This document shows, in pieces, positions 46,589-58,999 of a stretch of 64,000 nucleotides of DNA (positions are counted from its first letter, which is position 1; each line of letters begins with the position of its first letter). Origin of the DNA: Castor canadensis (taxonomy: Eukaryota; Chordata; Mammalia; Rodentia; Castoridae). The DNA lies in the NCBI RefSeq assembly GCF_047511655.1, contig NC_133397.1, positions 47,568,001-47,632,000 on the forward strand, written 5' to 3'. Position numbers and translations under genes: made by a program. The notes beneath the pieces are model-generated. The model worked only from the letters and a program-made list of their open reading frames with translations, had not been told where the DNA came from and made no database searches.

Positions 46589-46734
46589 TTCACTGCTCTC
46601 ATTTTAAGGATCAGACACTGCCCAGTGATAGGTATTTCAGGACCATAGTAAGTTTGGGAAGGAGAACTCAAATTTTTATACCTATTAATAAAACTGACCA
46701 TTTTTATTCTTAACTACTGCCTTCTTTATTTACT

Positions 46735-46850
46735 AATGCTAATATACTTATATGCTGGACACTACTTTAAGTGCTTTATAAATATAAACTCACCCCTCTT
46801 AACCTTATGAGAGAGGTGCAGGCACTGCAGCACGGAGAGGTTTTCAGCAA
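46735..46850 (-). repeat. MIR remnant
   Basis: 'ttaagtgctttataaatata', 'cttatgagagaggtgcagg' and 'cagcacggagagg' fit antisense MIR. Confidence 0.55.
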
Positions 46851-46934
46851 GTACAGGTTTCATTGTTTCCTCCAGGGGCTGAAGACTGCAATGAACTGAC
46901 TAAACTCAGTACCACCTTCATTAACTACAGCTGG

Positions 46935-47101
46935 AATCAGCAAACATTTTGTAAAGAGCCAGATAATTACGTTTTACATTTATGAATCTCACAGAGTTGC
47001 TGTCTCACATTGTTCTTTGACATTATTGTTTTAAAAATGTAATCCACCATTCTTAACTTCCAGGAAGAAGGCTAAATAGGCAGTAGTTTCCTACCCTTGA
47101 C
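46935..47101. mobile_element. hAT-type MITE remnant
   Basis: 'aatcagcaaacattttgtaa' and 'agagccagataattacg' parallel the element at 55924, more degenerate. Confidence 0.45.
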
Positions 47102-48142
47102 CTAAAAGCGTATCTTCCTCCATAAATTCATTCATTCATTCAACAAAATCTGACAGAATGTCTTACTATGAGCTGGGTACTGAAATTAAGGTGTTCAAAT
47201 TCTGTTAAGCACAGTTAACAGATTAAGAACACCCTTTGGATTCCTGCACCAACTATGAAGTAGCAACACTGATCACTCCTTTAGCTGAATTCAACTAATA
47301 CTCAAATTAGAGAATGTCAGGCATTCTTAACACCTGTCAATTGAAAATAATAATTGTGAAAATGCTGCCCTGTGCTCAGCCATTGCTAAGAACCTCTACC
47401 AAATTTCTGGTAAAGGTCTGGAGGATGACTCTACTAGCAAGTCTTTTCCCTCTCATGTAGTTTTATAGACTCCTATTGCAGAGGCTAAATATAACTTATG
47501 CACTTCAGCAACTTTGTAACAAAGCTAAAGAGCTATTTTCATCCATCACAGTTCATAAGTCTAAAGGGAAAAGAGTCGACCTTCCACATTTTACAAGAAA
47601 TTGTTTTAGCAATCAAGACACACAATGACAGAATTCAGAAGGTAGCACATACAAGCTAAAAATAAGTACCAGTTTGGTCATTACAGTCACTGACAAGGCT
47701 ATACTCCAAATCAATAAGGACAGCAGTCAAAGACTCTACATCTAGGCCATCCAAAGGGTTCAAATAGTACCTGCCTCTTCAAGAACACTCTTCTTAAAAG
47801 CCATGCCATTCAGAGGCAGAGATCAGAGGGAAGCCTCAAATGTCCTTGGGGCCAGGAAAGTAATATAGATGTGTCATGAAGGCTGATGCCTGAGAACCAA
47901 GGCAACCAGACACACAAGCACCTGCAATCCAGGTTCACATACTGTGACAGCCGTGCCAATACTCTAAGTCAATGATGCCAAAACTTCCCATTTTACAAAG
48001 AAATCAGAAATTTGTTTTATATGCTATCACAGAAGTTTTAAGTGCTGTAGCTACATTTAGAGAAAAGTAACACTCCACGGGCCCAAAGAAAAAATACTGG
48101 GTAAGGGTTTCCAGAGAACAAAACATCAAAAGACAAAAGGGG

Positions 48143-48351
48143 GCTGGGCATCAGTGGCTCATGCCTGTAATCCTAACTACTCAGGAGGCAGAGATCAGGA
48201 GGATCGTAGTTTGAGGCCAGCCCAGGCAAATAAGTTTGCAAGAACCTATCTCAAAAAAGGGATAGTAAAGTGACTCAAGTGGTAGAGGGCCTACCTAGCA
48301 AGTATGAGACCCTGAGTTCAAACAGCAGTACTGCAAAAAACAAAAACAAAA
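48143..48351 (+). repeat. Composite SINE (B1-like plus ID-like)
   Basis: 'ggctgggcatcagtggctca', 'ctcaggaggcagagatcagg', a short A-rich linker, then 'gtgactcaagtggtagaggg' and 'accctgagttcaaacag', with an A-rich tail. It shows the two-part structure clearly. Confidence 0.92.
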
Positions 48352-48479
48352 CGGGGGTGGGGGGAGACACACAGTAGGAATTAGCACTCTACCATTTACA
48401 CAATTACTGGAACTATTATGTAACATCAAATAACTTTTTAACATTTACTGTAACAATTGCTGTGCTTTATAAAATGCAT

Positions 48480-48640
48480 TGGTCAGTTAAATCTTATAAT
48501 TAATCCTCAAAGTTAAACACTTGTTATTTCTATGGAAGAGACAACCAAGACAAAGATTAAGCCAGCTGCAAAGCCAGAGGTTAAAGTGATCTCAGGTGCA
48601 TCTGACTCCAGAACCCATTCTGCTCTACAGTAAGCCACCT
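48480..48640 (-). repeat. MIR SINE
   Basis: 'attaatcctcaaagttaaac', 'agccagaggttaaagtgatc' and 'gactccagaacccattctgc' give antisense MIR. Confidence 0.6.
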
Positions 48641-49609
48641 ACAGAAAACCATCATTACTGGGAATCTAAAACAAATGTACATTAAAGTGCAGAGGAAAAT
48701 TCAATAAGCACCATTTGTTACCATCACAAAAAAGTATTTGTAATTACAAATTCCATGCTATTTTACTGCAAATACTCTGTAACATTATAGTTAAATGCAT
48801 ATTAATTGTGGAACTCAAAACGCACTTCTCTTTTGGGTAGTCATGACACTAGAGGAAAGAGGCCCAAGTATAATGAAGACCTAAGAAATACTGAAAGAAA
48901 GTAGGATCATGTCTTGTTTGTTTTGCTTCCATGGAGATAAGGAAATTCTGTGTATCACACACCTGAGTAGGACTTCTGCAGAGTAATGATGTCTCAATTG
49001 AGAGCAGGAGGACAAATTTAAGAAAAATGGAGGCAGGATTGATAGTAGTTTCAGAAATTACTTTAGCAATTCTGCTAATTTCAAAACTCTTCATTCTTAA
49101 ACACTGAAAATTATTTGACCTTTTTGTACACTTTGACTCAATTCATTAGTTAGCATTAATTTCACTACCTCTACATCTCTTCTAATTTTTCTGCTAAGAA
49201 ACCTGACAGGAAACTGTCAAAATCTTACATTAACTGTGTAAGAGGCTGATGGCTAGATTTTAACATTCTTTTGGGTCATCTATTTCTGGAGCTCAGGCCT
49301 TTTTTGATTGCCTTCAGATTTAAGACTGTATCCTGGAACATTACAGTTGGGTATCAGGTAACTGTAGCTAGAAATTTTCTTAAAAACAATTTAAACAATT
49401 TTTCACCAGAAGTCATTCATGGAACTACTATCAAACAAAACCTAATCCTTATCACCCAAGACTGTATTACAGAATCATGGCCTGTGCTGAAAGAACCTAG
49501 TCTTAGTGCCCAATAAGGGAAATTATTAGACAACTTCTTGGGATTTGAGGTTTCAAAATGCAGGCTATTCTCATTCTCTTCTCTCCTCTCTCCTCTCTCC
49601 CTCTCTGGG

Positions 49610-49719
49610 GAAGTGTGTGTGTGGGGGTGTCTCAGGTTAGTCTCCAACTTGTGGGCTTCTTCCACCTTAGCCTCTCAAGGAGCTGGGATTATAGGCATGC
49701 ATGCACTACCATGCCTGAC
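49610..49719 (-). repeat. B1-like SINE
   Basis: 'tctcaggttagtctccaact', 'agcctctcaaggagctggga' and 'cactaccatgcctgac'. Confidence 0.8.
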
Positions 49720-50024
49720 TTGAGAGGCAGGAATTTTCTAATAAAGTTTGGAGCCTGGACTGGCCCCAAAGCTAAGCTCACTAGGGACTATCATACAGTT
49801 TGTTTGTTTACCCAAATTGGGAGTAGGAATAACTCAGGGTTTATAGCTTAATGCCAAACTTTCTGAAACAGTAATTCTTCAGGCAGTATCCACAAAAAAT
49901 TAACTCCCACGCTGTCACCTTCCCAGCTACGAGTAGATTTTATAGTTCCTTGCTAATTCCAATGGGCAACCAAGACTGAAAACCACTGTTTAAAATGAAA
50001 GCCCTTATCAAAGAACCCTTAAAC

Positions 50025-50105
50025 AGGCTGAGGCAGGAAAATCATGAATTCGAGTCCAGCCTGGGCAACCTACCAGGTCCCCATGTCTCAAAAAAGAAAA
50101 ACAAA
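50025..50105 (+). repeat. B1-like SINE fragment
   Basis: 'aggctgaggcaggaaaatca' and 'gagtccagcctgggcaacct', followed by an A-rich tail; the 5' half is missing. Confidence 0.82.
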
Positions 50106-50264
50106 TTAAAACAATAAAAACCTCCAAAACAAATCCTGAGAACTGGTGAAAATATTTACTTGCAGTGAATTTTTATACTATGAAGTGTCTGCGCTAAGTT
50201 TTACTGAATGGAATTATAAGTATTTGGTAGTGATTTTTGCCCATACTGTTTGACTAGGAAATGG

Positions 50265-50547
50265 ATTTACTTATTTATTTTTGGTGGAACTGGGTTTAAA
50301 CTCAGGAATCTCAAGCTTGCTAAGGCAAATGCTCTACCTGCTTAGCACCCGGCCCTTTCTGCTTTTAGCTATTTTTCAGATTGGGTCTCATGTTTTTCCC
50401 AGGCCAACCTGGACTGCAATCCTCCTAGTTGGAATGACATGTGTGTACCACCATGCCCAGCTTACTGGATTGAGATGGGGTCCTGCTAACTTTTCTCCCA
50501 GGCTGGCCACAAACCATGATCTTCCTGATCTCCTCCTCATGAGTAGA
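50265..50547 (-). repeat. Composite SINE, full length
   Basis: TTTA-rich tail, 'gggtttaaactcaggaatct', 'ctctacctgcttagcacc' (ID-like), then 'gtgtgtaccaccatgcccag' and 'gatctcctcctcatgagtag' (7SL-like). Confidence 0.88.
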
Positions 50548-52879
50548 TTATATAAACTTGAGGGCACCAAGGGATCTTGCTTTTATGAAGACAAGTGAAG
50601 TCTATAGAAACATATTTCAAATTTTTATTTAAAAGGTATTTCTTTATCTAAGTCACAGAGCTTGGTATATTGTCTATTTTCTCAATGATACATAATTTCC
50701 AATGCATTTTCTTAAAATTGGAATGGTTTCCATCCTACAATCAAAAGCTGATACTGTAAAATTTTTTAAAGCCTGGTGTTATTTAGACAAGATCACAAAT
50801 TCACCTAGAAACTCAAAAGACTGGAGCTGTTTATCAGCAAAATTTCACAAGCTAAATAAATTATGTCTAAAATAAACCAGTAAGAGCACCTGCTTGCTCT
50901 TAAGTGAGAGAATGTAACTTCTCCTACCAGTTGCTATGGTTAAAAAAAGCAAAAAATCATACACAGTTTACTCTCAGGAAGAAAATTATTTGCTTTTAAA
51001 TATTCTCCATATGACCAAAAGCTATGGGGATAAATATGGCCACATACAAAAGGCGAATGCACAGGAACTCTCTAGAAAGGGAATACTAGCAACTACACAT
51101 AGGACTGTGTTATAGGTAACTAACTTTTTTTCTTAAAGATTAAGTTTTCTTTTGGTTAAAACACAAGTGGAAACTTCATACTCAAATTTATAAAAACTGG
51201 AATATAATAAATTGCTCCCTCATCAATTTATTTTACTTGCTTTTTAAGTAGATTTCTCCAGATGACTCTTCTCAAGAAAAATGTTAAATTCCAGACATAT
51301 ATCTGCATCCCTACTCTACTGTGCGAACGTGGAACTTTGGTTTGCCTCTGTTGCCATTTGTATTAAGTCTATAAAGATGACAAGAATCTTGCCTCTATCA
51401 TGCTTCATGATGCCTTTGTTTGAAGTCACCTCTCCTTAAGCTTTTCACTGCTAAATTCACAGATAGCCCTTTGCTGTTTAAAGTTCTGTATCACTATTTC
51501 CAGATAATGTTTCTTCTCAATCAATTCCTACCCATAAACCCTCATTGCAAGCTACACCAGTACTTCCTTCTGAACAATCTTCCACCATGTTTTACGCCAG
51601 CAGTCAAGCTACATATAGCAACTGTTGCTTCAGAAAACAGGCACTGGTTTCTTCCCAGTCATGTGAACAATGTTCTATTGCACTAAACTCCAAAATATGC
51701 CTTATTTATTCTCTCTTAAAACTAAATCAAACCTGCTAAACAACATAATCATCTTCTTCTTCAGACTGACATCAGATCATTTCAAAATACTACTGCAGAT
51801 TAAGTCACTAAATGCAACCATTCTACACAAAAGAGATAATATGTGATTAAAAAAAAACTTTAAAAAAGCTAAGTTACTTATCCTTGGTAATATTAGTTAC
51901 TTAGATTCCATTTTTAAAATACAAAAAGCACTTAGCTGAAAATACTAACATGTCATCTACTGGCTTAAAAAGGCTAAAAAAAATTTTTTTTAAAGCCCTG
52001 AAACCTATTCTGACCACTTCAGAAATTATTTTTCTGAGTTTTAAGCCTTGATCATCTATTGGTAGGATATTCATGGATTGCATGATAAATTGCAAACTAC
52101 AATATTTCCTTTGGGGGAAAAAAGATAATCAATACCACCATACTACATTTCTTCTCAGGCTTAGATTGGAAAGGAGTCTTATCAGAGTAACACAAGCACA
52201 CAAAATACAAATGGCAAGTTCTATGTGAATGAAAAGCAGCACGGTTCCAGTGCTTGGGACTTAATGTTTGTTTCAAGTCAGTGAGAACTCTGGGAAAGTT
52301 TATTTGCAGGATGATACTGTAGCATATGCTATGTAGCAAGACCCAAAAGCTAATGAAAAATTTCTGTAACTACAAACCAAAGATCAGTCGAAGTGTTTAG
52401 AAAACTAAATATTTTCCAGAATACATACTCAAAAAAAGAGTCCAAGATATGAAATGCTTTATATGTGCGTGTGTATAAATCACATAAAAGCTAAGAAACT
52501 AAGAACTAGACACTAAGACAAGGTCAAACAGAATAAATCACATCTAGTATTATATGCATTAATCTTTATTCTTATAGTCAAAATTCCCTTTAATTTTCTC
52601 CCACCTTTAATTTTATGATTCCTAAAACTATGAATTTGTTATTTTCCTTTAAAAAGAAATAGTACTTTGTAGTACTTTGCTAAATATGATTGGATAGTGA
52701 ATCTTTTTTTCTCACCACCCCCACCTCTGGATACTGAATTTTAAAGCATAAGTTTACAGTTATATGATTTCATTACATGTTTATCATTTATTTAAATATA
52801 GAAAAACAGAATTTCATGCTCAATTATTTTGATACTAAATTCTTTGTGTGTCAAAAAATGAAAAGCAAAATAAACTTAC

Positions 52880-53018
52880 CTTCAGAGAATCAACTAAATC
52901 ATCAACTAAAAAGAGGCGCCTGAGTTCTTTTATTGTGCAGTTCACATGACCAAGAGCAGAATTACTGTATTTCTGAACCAATTCCTCAGATATAGCAACT
53001 TCAGATTCCAAATAAGCC
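52880..53018 (-). CDS. RTN4: RTN4 exon, Nogo-66 loop
   Basis: 139 nt, acceptor 'tgttctctag', donor 'gtaagt'. It encodes AYLESEVAISEELVQKYSNS, ALGHVNCTIKELRRLFLVDD and LVDSLK, the larger part of the 66-residue loop between the two membrane hairpins. The loop is the Nogo receptor ligand in myelin (family knowledge). An N-C-T sequon is present. Confidence 0.98.
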
Positions 53019-53184
53019 CTAGAGAACAAAATATATATATACTGACTGATTTATCCTCAAATGTCAATTTGTTTAAAAACAGAATAAAATTTACTACTAT
53101 AAAAGCCTAATGTTTCTATATTAAGCACAATATAAAAATGCCCCAAGAAAGGAGTTTTTTACTGGTATGTTCGATTAGCTAACA

Positions 53185-53390
53185 AGCAAAAAGCATATGC
53201 TTTGAAGCCAGATTACTTGAGCTTGGATATAAGCTCTGTCACTTACTTTGCTGGGTAACTATACAAAGTTATTTAGTCTTTCCTTTTAAATCTCAGTTTC
53301 CTCATTTATAAAATGGAAATTATCATGAGGAGTCAATGTATAAAGATCTTAACACAAATGGTCAAAAGAATCACTTAACAAATGGTTTTC
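53185..53390 (+). repeat. MIR SINE
   Basis: 'tgctttgaagccagattact', 'agctctgtcacttactttgc', 'tctcagtttcctcatttata' and 'aaatggaaattatcatg' match MIR in sense orientation along most of its length. Confidence 0.85.
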
Positions 53391-54277
53391 ATTATGTATG
53401 GATGTGGGTTTTTCCTTAAAGTGAACATTATGCTGTCTCATCAAGTTACCTTACCAAAGACCCTATTTATTTTCTAAGCCTACACTCTCTCAGCTTAGCC
53501 TATATGGGAAACTGGCCCTAAGTGTTAAACACCAGACTATAAAGTGGCTGCTAAAAGCACAGTGGCAATCTTAGTAAAAATACCTATTGCCTATCTTGAT
53601 GCCCTCTTTACTGAGGTACATGGAATTGTTAAATTAAAGAAGATAACAGGGAGCAAAGTCAAAGTCTACAGGAATACAAGGAACTATTTCATTAGCTTTT
53701 GTTTCAAAGAGTCACTTTATCTTGAAAAGCAGAATCAAATTACAAGTACTAAGTATCCTCTTCCATACCCAATCCCTCCTAATTCCTTCCCCACATTCTT
53801 GGACGCTACTTGCTGCTTCCACTGAAAATAACAGTCCTTTATCATGACTCCTTGTCCCATATTTTTATCTATGTAATATGCCCCAAGTATGTCTCCTTGT
53901 TTTCATTCATAGTGCCATCACTCTAGTTTGTGTCCATTACATACAAACTAAAAGATTCCACCAGAACCCAAACCTGACTCTCACCAATCTCTAGGCTAAT
54001 CTATTCTATCAGCCAATGCCACATTAGCCTTCTTTGAGCTCTCACAGATAACACTACTTCCTAGCTAAATATTTAACCTTGCAAAAGGCATTTAACCTTC
54101 AGGTCAGGGTTCTAAGTCTATAAATTAGAGAAACAGACCTACCTGAATCCCTTCAGGTTCAAACATTCTGTAAGTCTATGGTTCCAGCTTTTTAACCAGA
54201 GAGACTTCCTAAGTCTTTCTAACCTTTCTTCCCACTAATATTGATGTTACAGTTAGAAATGAGTCTCTCCTCCCCCC

Positions 54278-54456
54278 CTTTATTGAGCAGTACTGGTGTT
54301 TAAACTCAGGGCCTCATGCCTGGTGAGCAGATGCTCTATTCAAATTACACCCATAGCCCTTTTAAATTTAGTTATTTTTTCAGATAAAGTCTCCCTTTTC
54401 ACCAGGGGACAGCCTCTGGACTGTGATTCTGCTGACCTCTGCCTCCTGAGAAGCTT
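54278..54456 (-). repeat. Composite SINE, diverged
   Basis: 'gtttaaactcagggcctcat', 'gcagatgctctattcaaa' and 'ctgacctctgcctcctgaga'. Confidence 0.75.
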
Positions 54457-55294
54457 CCTCAGGAGGCCTGGAAATGAGTCATTTACAAACCATTTTTTAA
54501 CCTCAATGCCTCTTGGTCATCATGCTGTTTTCTCAATCCACAATGCTCTCTCCTCACCACTGGTGATGGTTTATCTGTTAGACTCATCTCAGATCCTTCT
54601 CACATAAAAGTCTCATCTATAGGATCTTGATGTAATCTCTCATTCCTATATACGCTGTATAATGCTTTCTTTTCTTTTTCTTATCAGTATCTACCATACC
54701 CAGCACTGAAATATAGACATGCATATACATGTATGTTTTTTCCCAGTAGAGATAAACTGTTCAGAATCAAGAATATACCTTTACTAGTAAAATGGGCTAG
54801 GATACCATTAAAATATTTATTAGTCAGTAAGAATTCAAATTTTAATATCAAGTTAAAACATTCAAGGACTCACATCAACTTTTAAACCAGAAATAATGTA
54901 TTCATGTAGTTTTGAGAAATACAGAAAACTGGGTGGTGTTCTGCTTCTTTGTACCACTGCTGCTCGCTCTTACTAAAGACAAGATGCCTGACTAGAAAGC
55001 ACAAGGACTCCAATGACATCCAATTAATGACATCTTATAAACATGTACATAATTTAGCTTGCATTTAGTGGTATTAATGCAATGCCAGCACTATTCATCA
55101 TCCTTTCAAATGACCACAGGTGTTAGATATGAACTGTGTAATTTCACTGGGAACTAGGAAAAGCTGTCCAATAGGTTTAAGTTGGCATGTCAGCTGAACT
55201 TCTAACTATAAAAGACTTCTGAACTAGAAAAAAGTATTCCTATGAAGAAATGGCTGTTTTTTTTCAAAAAATCTTCTTTAAAACTAAATGGAGT

Positions 55295-55397
55295 GGGGGG
55301 GGGGAGGGAGGGGGCAGAGTGGTGGTAAGGGAGGGGGTGGGGACAGGGGGAAGAAATGACCCGAGCCTTGTATGCACATATGAATAATAATAAAAAA
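55295..55397 (+). mobile_element. Very short L1 3' end insertion
   Basis: About 103 bp: G-rich tract, 'aagaaatgacccgagccttg', 'tatgcacatatgaataataa' and poly(A). It is flanked by a perfect 15-bp duplication aaaactaaatggagt at 55280-55294 and 55398-55412. Same 3'UTR type as 39098 and 40867. Confidence 0.9.
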
Positions 55398-55923
55398 AAA
55401 ACTAAATGGAGTATAAAACTTGTAGTAGATAATTTACAAGTTTTGGCATGACATCATTTTTATACATTTCATACTTTGTTAAATGATTTGTGATGTAACA
55501 CAGCTCTACCTTTTTGAAGCTGCAATTTCAAGTTACTAAATTCAAAATGTTTCTCCCCTTTTGTAAAATGGAGTAATACCATCTATCTCATAGATATCAT
55601 GAAATTAATTATGTACATAAAATTCCAGATGCATAATAGAAAACCCACTAAATGAATGAGCATTTTCATATTCCAATAAGACTTATAAAAGCAGGCAAGA
55701 AGAGCCATTCAATAGATGTTGCTCTTTCCTACAAAACTTGGGGAACATCATTAATTCATCAAAGAATATTTGGACTTTATCCTATAATGAACAGAGAGCT
55801 TTTATGCCTAAAAATATGATAAAAGGGGTAACTTAGAAGAACTAATCTGATAACATCTGTAAGAGGTGAAGCAATCTGAGGTAGCCAGAAGTCAATCTGT
55901 CAGCAACTGAAGTCCAAGCAGGA

Positions 55924-56123
55924 ATAGGCAGATTTTTTCTGTACAGAGCCAGGTGGTATTTTAGGCTTTAAAGCCCATATGGGTCTCTGTCACAACTACT
56001 GAACTCTGCTATTACAGTATGAAAGCTGCTAAATGAATGGGCATTCTGATGTTCCAAAAAACTTTATTTATAAAAGCAGGCAGTAGACTGGATTTGGCCA
56101 TGGCTGTAGTTTACAGACCCCTG
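55924..56123. mobile_element. hAT-type nonautonomous transposon remnant
   Basis: 'gattttttctgtacagagcc', 'tctgtcacaactactgaact', 'aaactttatttataaaagca' and 'gtagtttacagacccctg' follow a common hAT MITE of placental mammals. Confidence 0.75.
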
Positions 56124-56345
56124 TTTTAGACTGAGGGAGAAGCGGGAACAACTACATTTAGTTATCGGGTTTACAAGATGCAAAGACAGCATCAAAACCA
56201 GGGCCTGAATATTAAGGCAGTGGTGTTACTGAAATAAGCAAGTTTGAGGAAAAACATCATTTAAAGACACGATGAGTTAGGGGCTAGGTGGGGAGTCACT
56301 GCTAACAAGCATGAACGTTATTTTTGGTGTGATGAAAATGTTCTG

Positions 56346-56422
56346 GGGGCTGGCCAGGGTAGTGGTGGTGGTGTGTGGCATAAGTGGTAAACCACCTGGC
56401 TAGCAAGCATGAGGCCCTAAGT
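56346..56422 (+). repeat. ID-like SINE
   Basis: 'gggctggccagggtag', 'aagtggtaaaccacctggct' and 'agcaagcatgaggccctaag'. Confidence 0.75.
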
Positions 56423-57117
56423 AATAATAATGAAAATGTTCTAGAATCAGATGGTGATGGTTCCACAACTCTGAATATACTAAAAACCACTGAATTTTAT
56501 TGTGTGCAGGTTATATCTCAATTTTAAAAAAGGGGGAAATGTGGAGTATCATGTGAGGGCAGAAGATTCAAGTTGAGTGTTTCAATAGCAATTACATACA
56601 TAATGCTAGCGTATGCTTGTGAAACTTCTGGCAAAAGATTAATAGCTGAGAAACCAAGGATACTGAAATAAGGCTCTCCAAAATAACAATCATGATGATG
56701 CTGTAATGCCTTGGGAAATAAGAAGCTAGATGAAGAAGTAATGGTAAGAAAAGACAGTCATGAAGAATAAACATACTGCTAGAAGATACACAGTATCAGA
56801 TAGCGTTAACCCACCAGGGAGCAATAAAATCATAACCCTCATCAATTGTAACTATGTTAAAAGATAAAACTTAGATAACCTAACAAGTGTAAGAATTTAA
56901 TATGATATGCAAATCCAGTCTTTTCCATCATAGGCCTTTCAAAAAGGAAAAAACCAAAAGCAGTGTTTACGACAGCTTTTTTTTTAAATTAAGCAAAAAA
57001 CATGTAATGTAAAGAAAACACATGGCTGTTAATTATACAAATAGTAATAGAATGAAGTCTTAGTACCCATCCTGTTTACACTGTTGCCAATGTGTGCCTG
57101 TTTTCCAGACATCTCAC

Positions 57118-57325
57118 CTGAATGGGTGGCCTTCATCTGATTTCTGGATAGCCTGGATCACACCCTTATATATCCTAAAGCTGATAGTCACAGAGAGCAG
57201 GGCCAAGGCAATGTAGGCTGTTACACTCACAATGCTGAATACTGTCAGTGAAAGCAGCAGGAATAAACTGGCACCAAACACCACTCCAGTCTTCTTAATG
57301 TCTCTCCAGTAGAGGAGGTCAACAA
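57118..57325 (-). CDS. RTN4: RTN4 exon, first RHD hairpin and start of Nogo-66
   Basis: 208 nt, acceptor 'caatttttag', donor 'gtgagat'. It encodes [60 protein letters not shown] and KSDEGHPF, ending in a split arginine. It is the common exon that all RTN4 isoform-specific N-termini splice onto. The exon supplying the preceding residues lies beyond 64000. Confidence 0.98.
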
Positions 57326-58481
57326 CTAAAAATTGAAAAAGAAGTCATCTGGGTTAGAACACTATTTTATTCATTTGGACTTAGCACATTTACAGTTGCT
57401 CTACCTACAGAAGTCAAAAGGCCACTAAAGTAAAACCTAAGTCCAAAATGTTAAACACCAACTTTATAAGCTACACTTTAAGCCAACTCTAAGCTGTGAA
57501 TTAGTATAATACCTACATGTATTTTTTACTTTTTACCATAAAATGTTTTTCATTCCAACTGATCTCCTGCATGACCAAATCATTCTGGCTACCTGAGACT
57601 ATTAAATGTCTTAGGCCTGGCAAGACTTATAATCCAAAATAAGAGGTTACTTAAAATCATCTTGAGGGTTTTCTTCTTTATACCACATATGACATATAGG
57701 AAAAATTGTAATACTAAAATGAGATACTTCAGTGAGAAAAAAAGTACAAGTCACTAATTCAAACAAATGTTGGGAAAATTGAAATTTTATTTAAAAACTA
57801 TACATCTGAGATTTATAGCTCTGCTTCTAAGAGCTAAAAAACTTAAAATGATAACTTAGCCCCACTATACATAACAAAAGTTTCCTACAGAGCAAAAGAA
57901 AGAAGGGAAATAGACATCTGAAAAGCTACTTTACTCCAGGAGTAGAAAAATATGTAACAAAAACTTAGGGGTCAAAGAAAAACTACATATGTTATATTGT
58001 TATGTAACATTTATTAATAGTAAAGAATCAGACAAAGCCTAACTTAGCAAGTCAGCTCTTGACCCATGGTCACAGGGTCAGTGTGAAGATCAAATATTCA
58101 CAGGCCTATGGTCTTAAGATCAGGTTATGATCACCTCAAGTAGAGCTCCACGGTGTGCCAAAGGGCTATTTGACTGTCAGGCTAGATGTAATTCATCTGT
58201 CTCTGGATTATAAATAATTGGGAAGAAGAAATTATTCCATAGTAAAATATATGGATATACTTGGGAGAATTTTAAACATTTAAGATAAAGGAGATGGCAT
58301 TAAAAACACTACATTTTGGGGAACTGCGGAGCTTTTTATCCCTAGTTCTCCTGAGTATATGTGACTTCCTTTTACTGTCAGGCACTTTTTGTCAAAAAAC
58401 TATGTATGTGAATGGTAAAATGCTAGATATTATTACAGCCCCTAATTTGTGTTAGTATATATGATACTAAGATATTTTATG

Positions 58482-58562
58482 AGGCTGGTGGTGTAGCTCA
58501 GTGGCAGAGTGTGTAGCTAGCATAAGCAATGTCTTGGATTCCATCTCCTGTGCACTCCCCAA
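58482..58562 (+). repeat. ID-like SINE
   Basis: 'ggctggtggtgtagctcagt' and 'ggcagagtgtgtagctagca' resemble a tRNA-Ala/ID unit with A and B boxes, but the 3' half is degenerate, so it is not a tRNA gene. Confidence 0.8.
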
Positions 58563-58683
58563 CTAAAAACAAATATTTTGTGTCCATTACTGTGTCTACC
58601 ACAGAGTTAAATTCTAGTAGAATTTAACAGGTTTTTATTCTGTTCTCAAAACTCAATCTAGTAGAATGAAAATCTGAAAATGG

Positions 58684-58999
58684 GAGGCTAGGCACAGTGG
58701 TTCACACTTATAATTCCAGTTACTTGGGAGGCAGAGATCAGGGAGATTGCAGTTCAAGACCATCCCAGGCAAAAAGTTAGCGAGGCTCCCATTTTAATCA
58801 ATAAGCTGGATATAGGGGCACAAGTAGGAGAATTGTGGTCTAGGCTGGCCCTTGGTGAAAAATAAGACCTTGTCTGAAAAATAACTAAAGCAAAAAGGGC
58901 TGGGGAGGGGCATGGCACAAGTGGTAGAGCACCTGTCTATCAAGTGCAAGGTCCTAAGTTCAAACCCCAGTACTGCTAGAAAGAAAGAAAAAAAAAAAC
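58684..58999 (+). repeat. Composite SINE, full length (about 315 bp)
   Basis: The best complete example: a 7SL-like part ('aggcacagtggttcacactt', 'gaggcagagatcagggagat'), a middle A-rich linker, then an ID-like part ('gcacaagtggtagagcacct', 'gtcctaagttcaaacccc') and a poly(A) tail. Likely duplications are atctgaaaatggg upstream and ctctgaaatgg downstream, imperfect. Confidence 0.93.

Larger units (their letters stand above)
45784..52879 (-). other. RTN4: RTN4 7.1 kb intron
   Basis: Contains SINEs at 46300, 48143, 49610, 50025 and 50265, MIR remnants (46735 and 48480) and a hAT remnant (46935). From 50550 to 52879 the sequence is AT-rich and unique as far as I can see. Confidence 0.6.
53019..57117 (-). 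other. RTN4: RTN4 4.1 kb intron
   Basis: Holds a MIR (53185), a composite SINE (54278), a tiny L1 insertion (55295), a hAT MITE (55924) and an ID-like SINE (56346). The rest is unique AT-rich sequence. Confidence 0.6.
43576..57325 (-). other. RTN4: RTN4 gene, 3' portion (reticulon homology domain)
   Basis: Reticulon-4 (Nogo). Six - strand exons with coding lengths 208, 139, 70, 47, 59 and 43 nt join in one frame and encode the whole C-terminal reticulon homology domain, 187 complete residues after a split valine, then TGA. These lengths equal the well-conserved exon pattern of mammalian RTN genes. The domain has two long hydrophobic hairpins flanking a 66-residue hydrophilic loop (Nogo-66). 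It inserts into the ER membrane, drives tubule curvature, and in myelin acts as a neurite-growth inhibitor through the Nogo receptor (family knowledge). The N-terminal exons of isoforms A, B and C are not in the window. Gene identity is very secure from [20 protein letters not shown] and the C-terminus IPGLKRKAE. Confidence 0.98.

Noticed and set aside
58482-58562. Possible tRNA gene
   Set aside because: It has A- and B-box-like text but no intact acceptor stem or anticodon arm; it is an ID-like SINE, like the others in the window.
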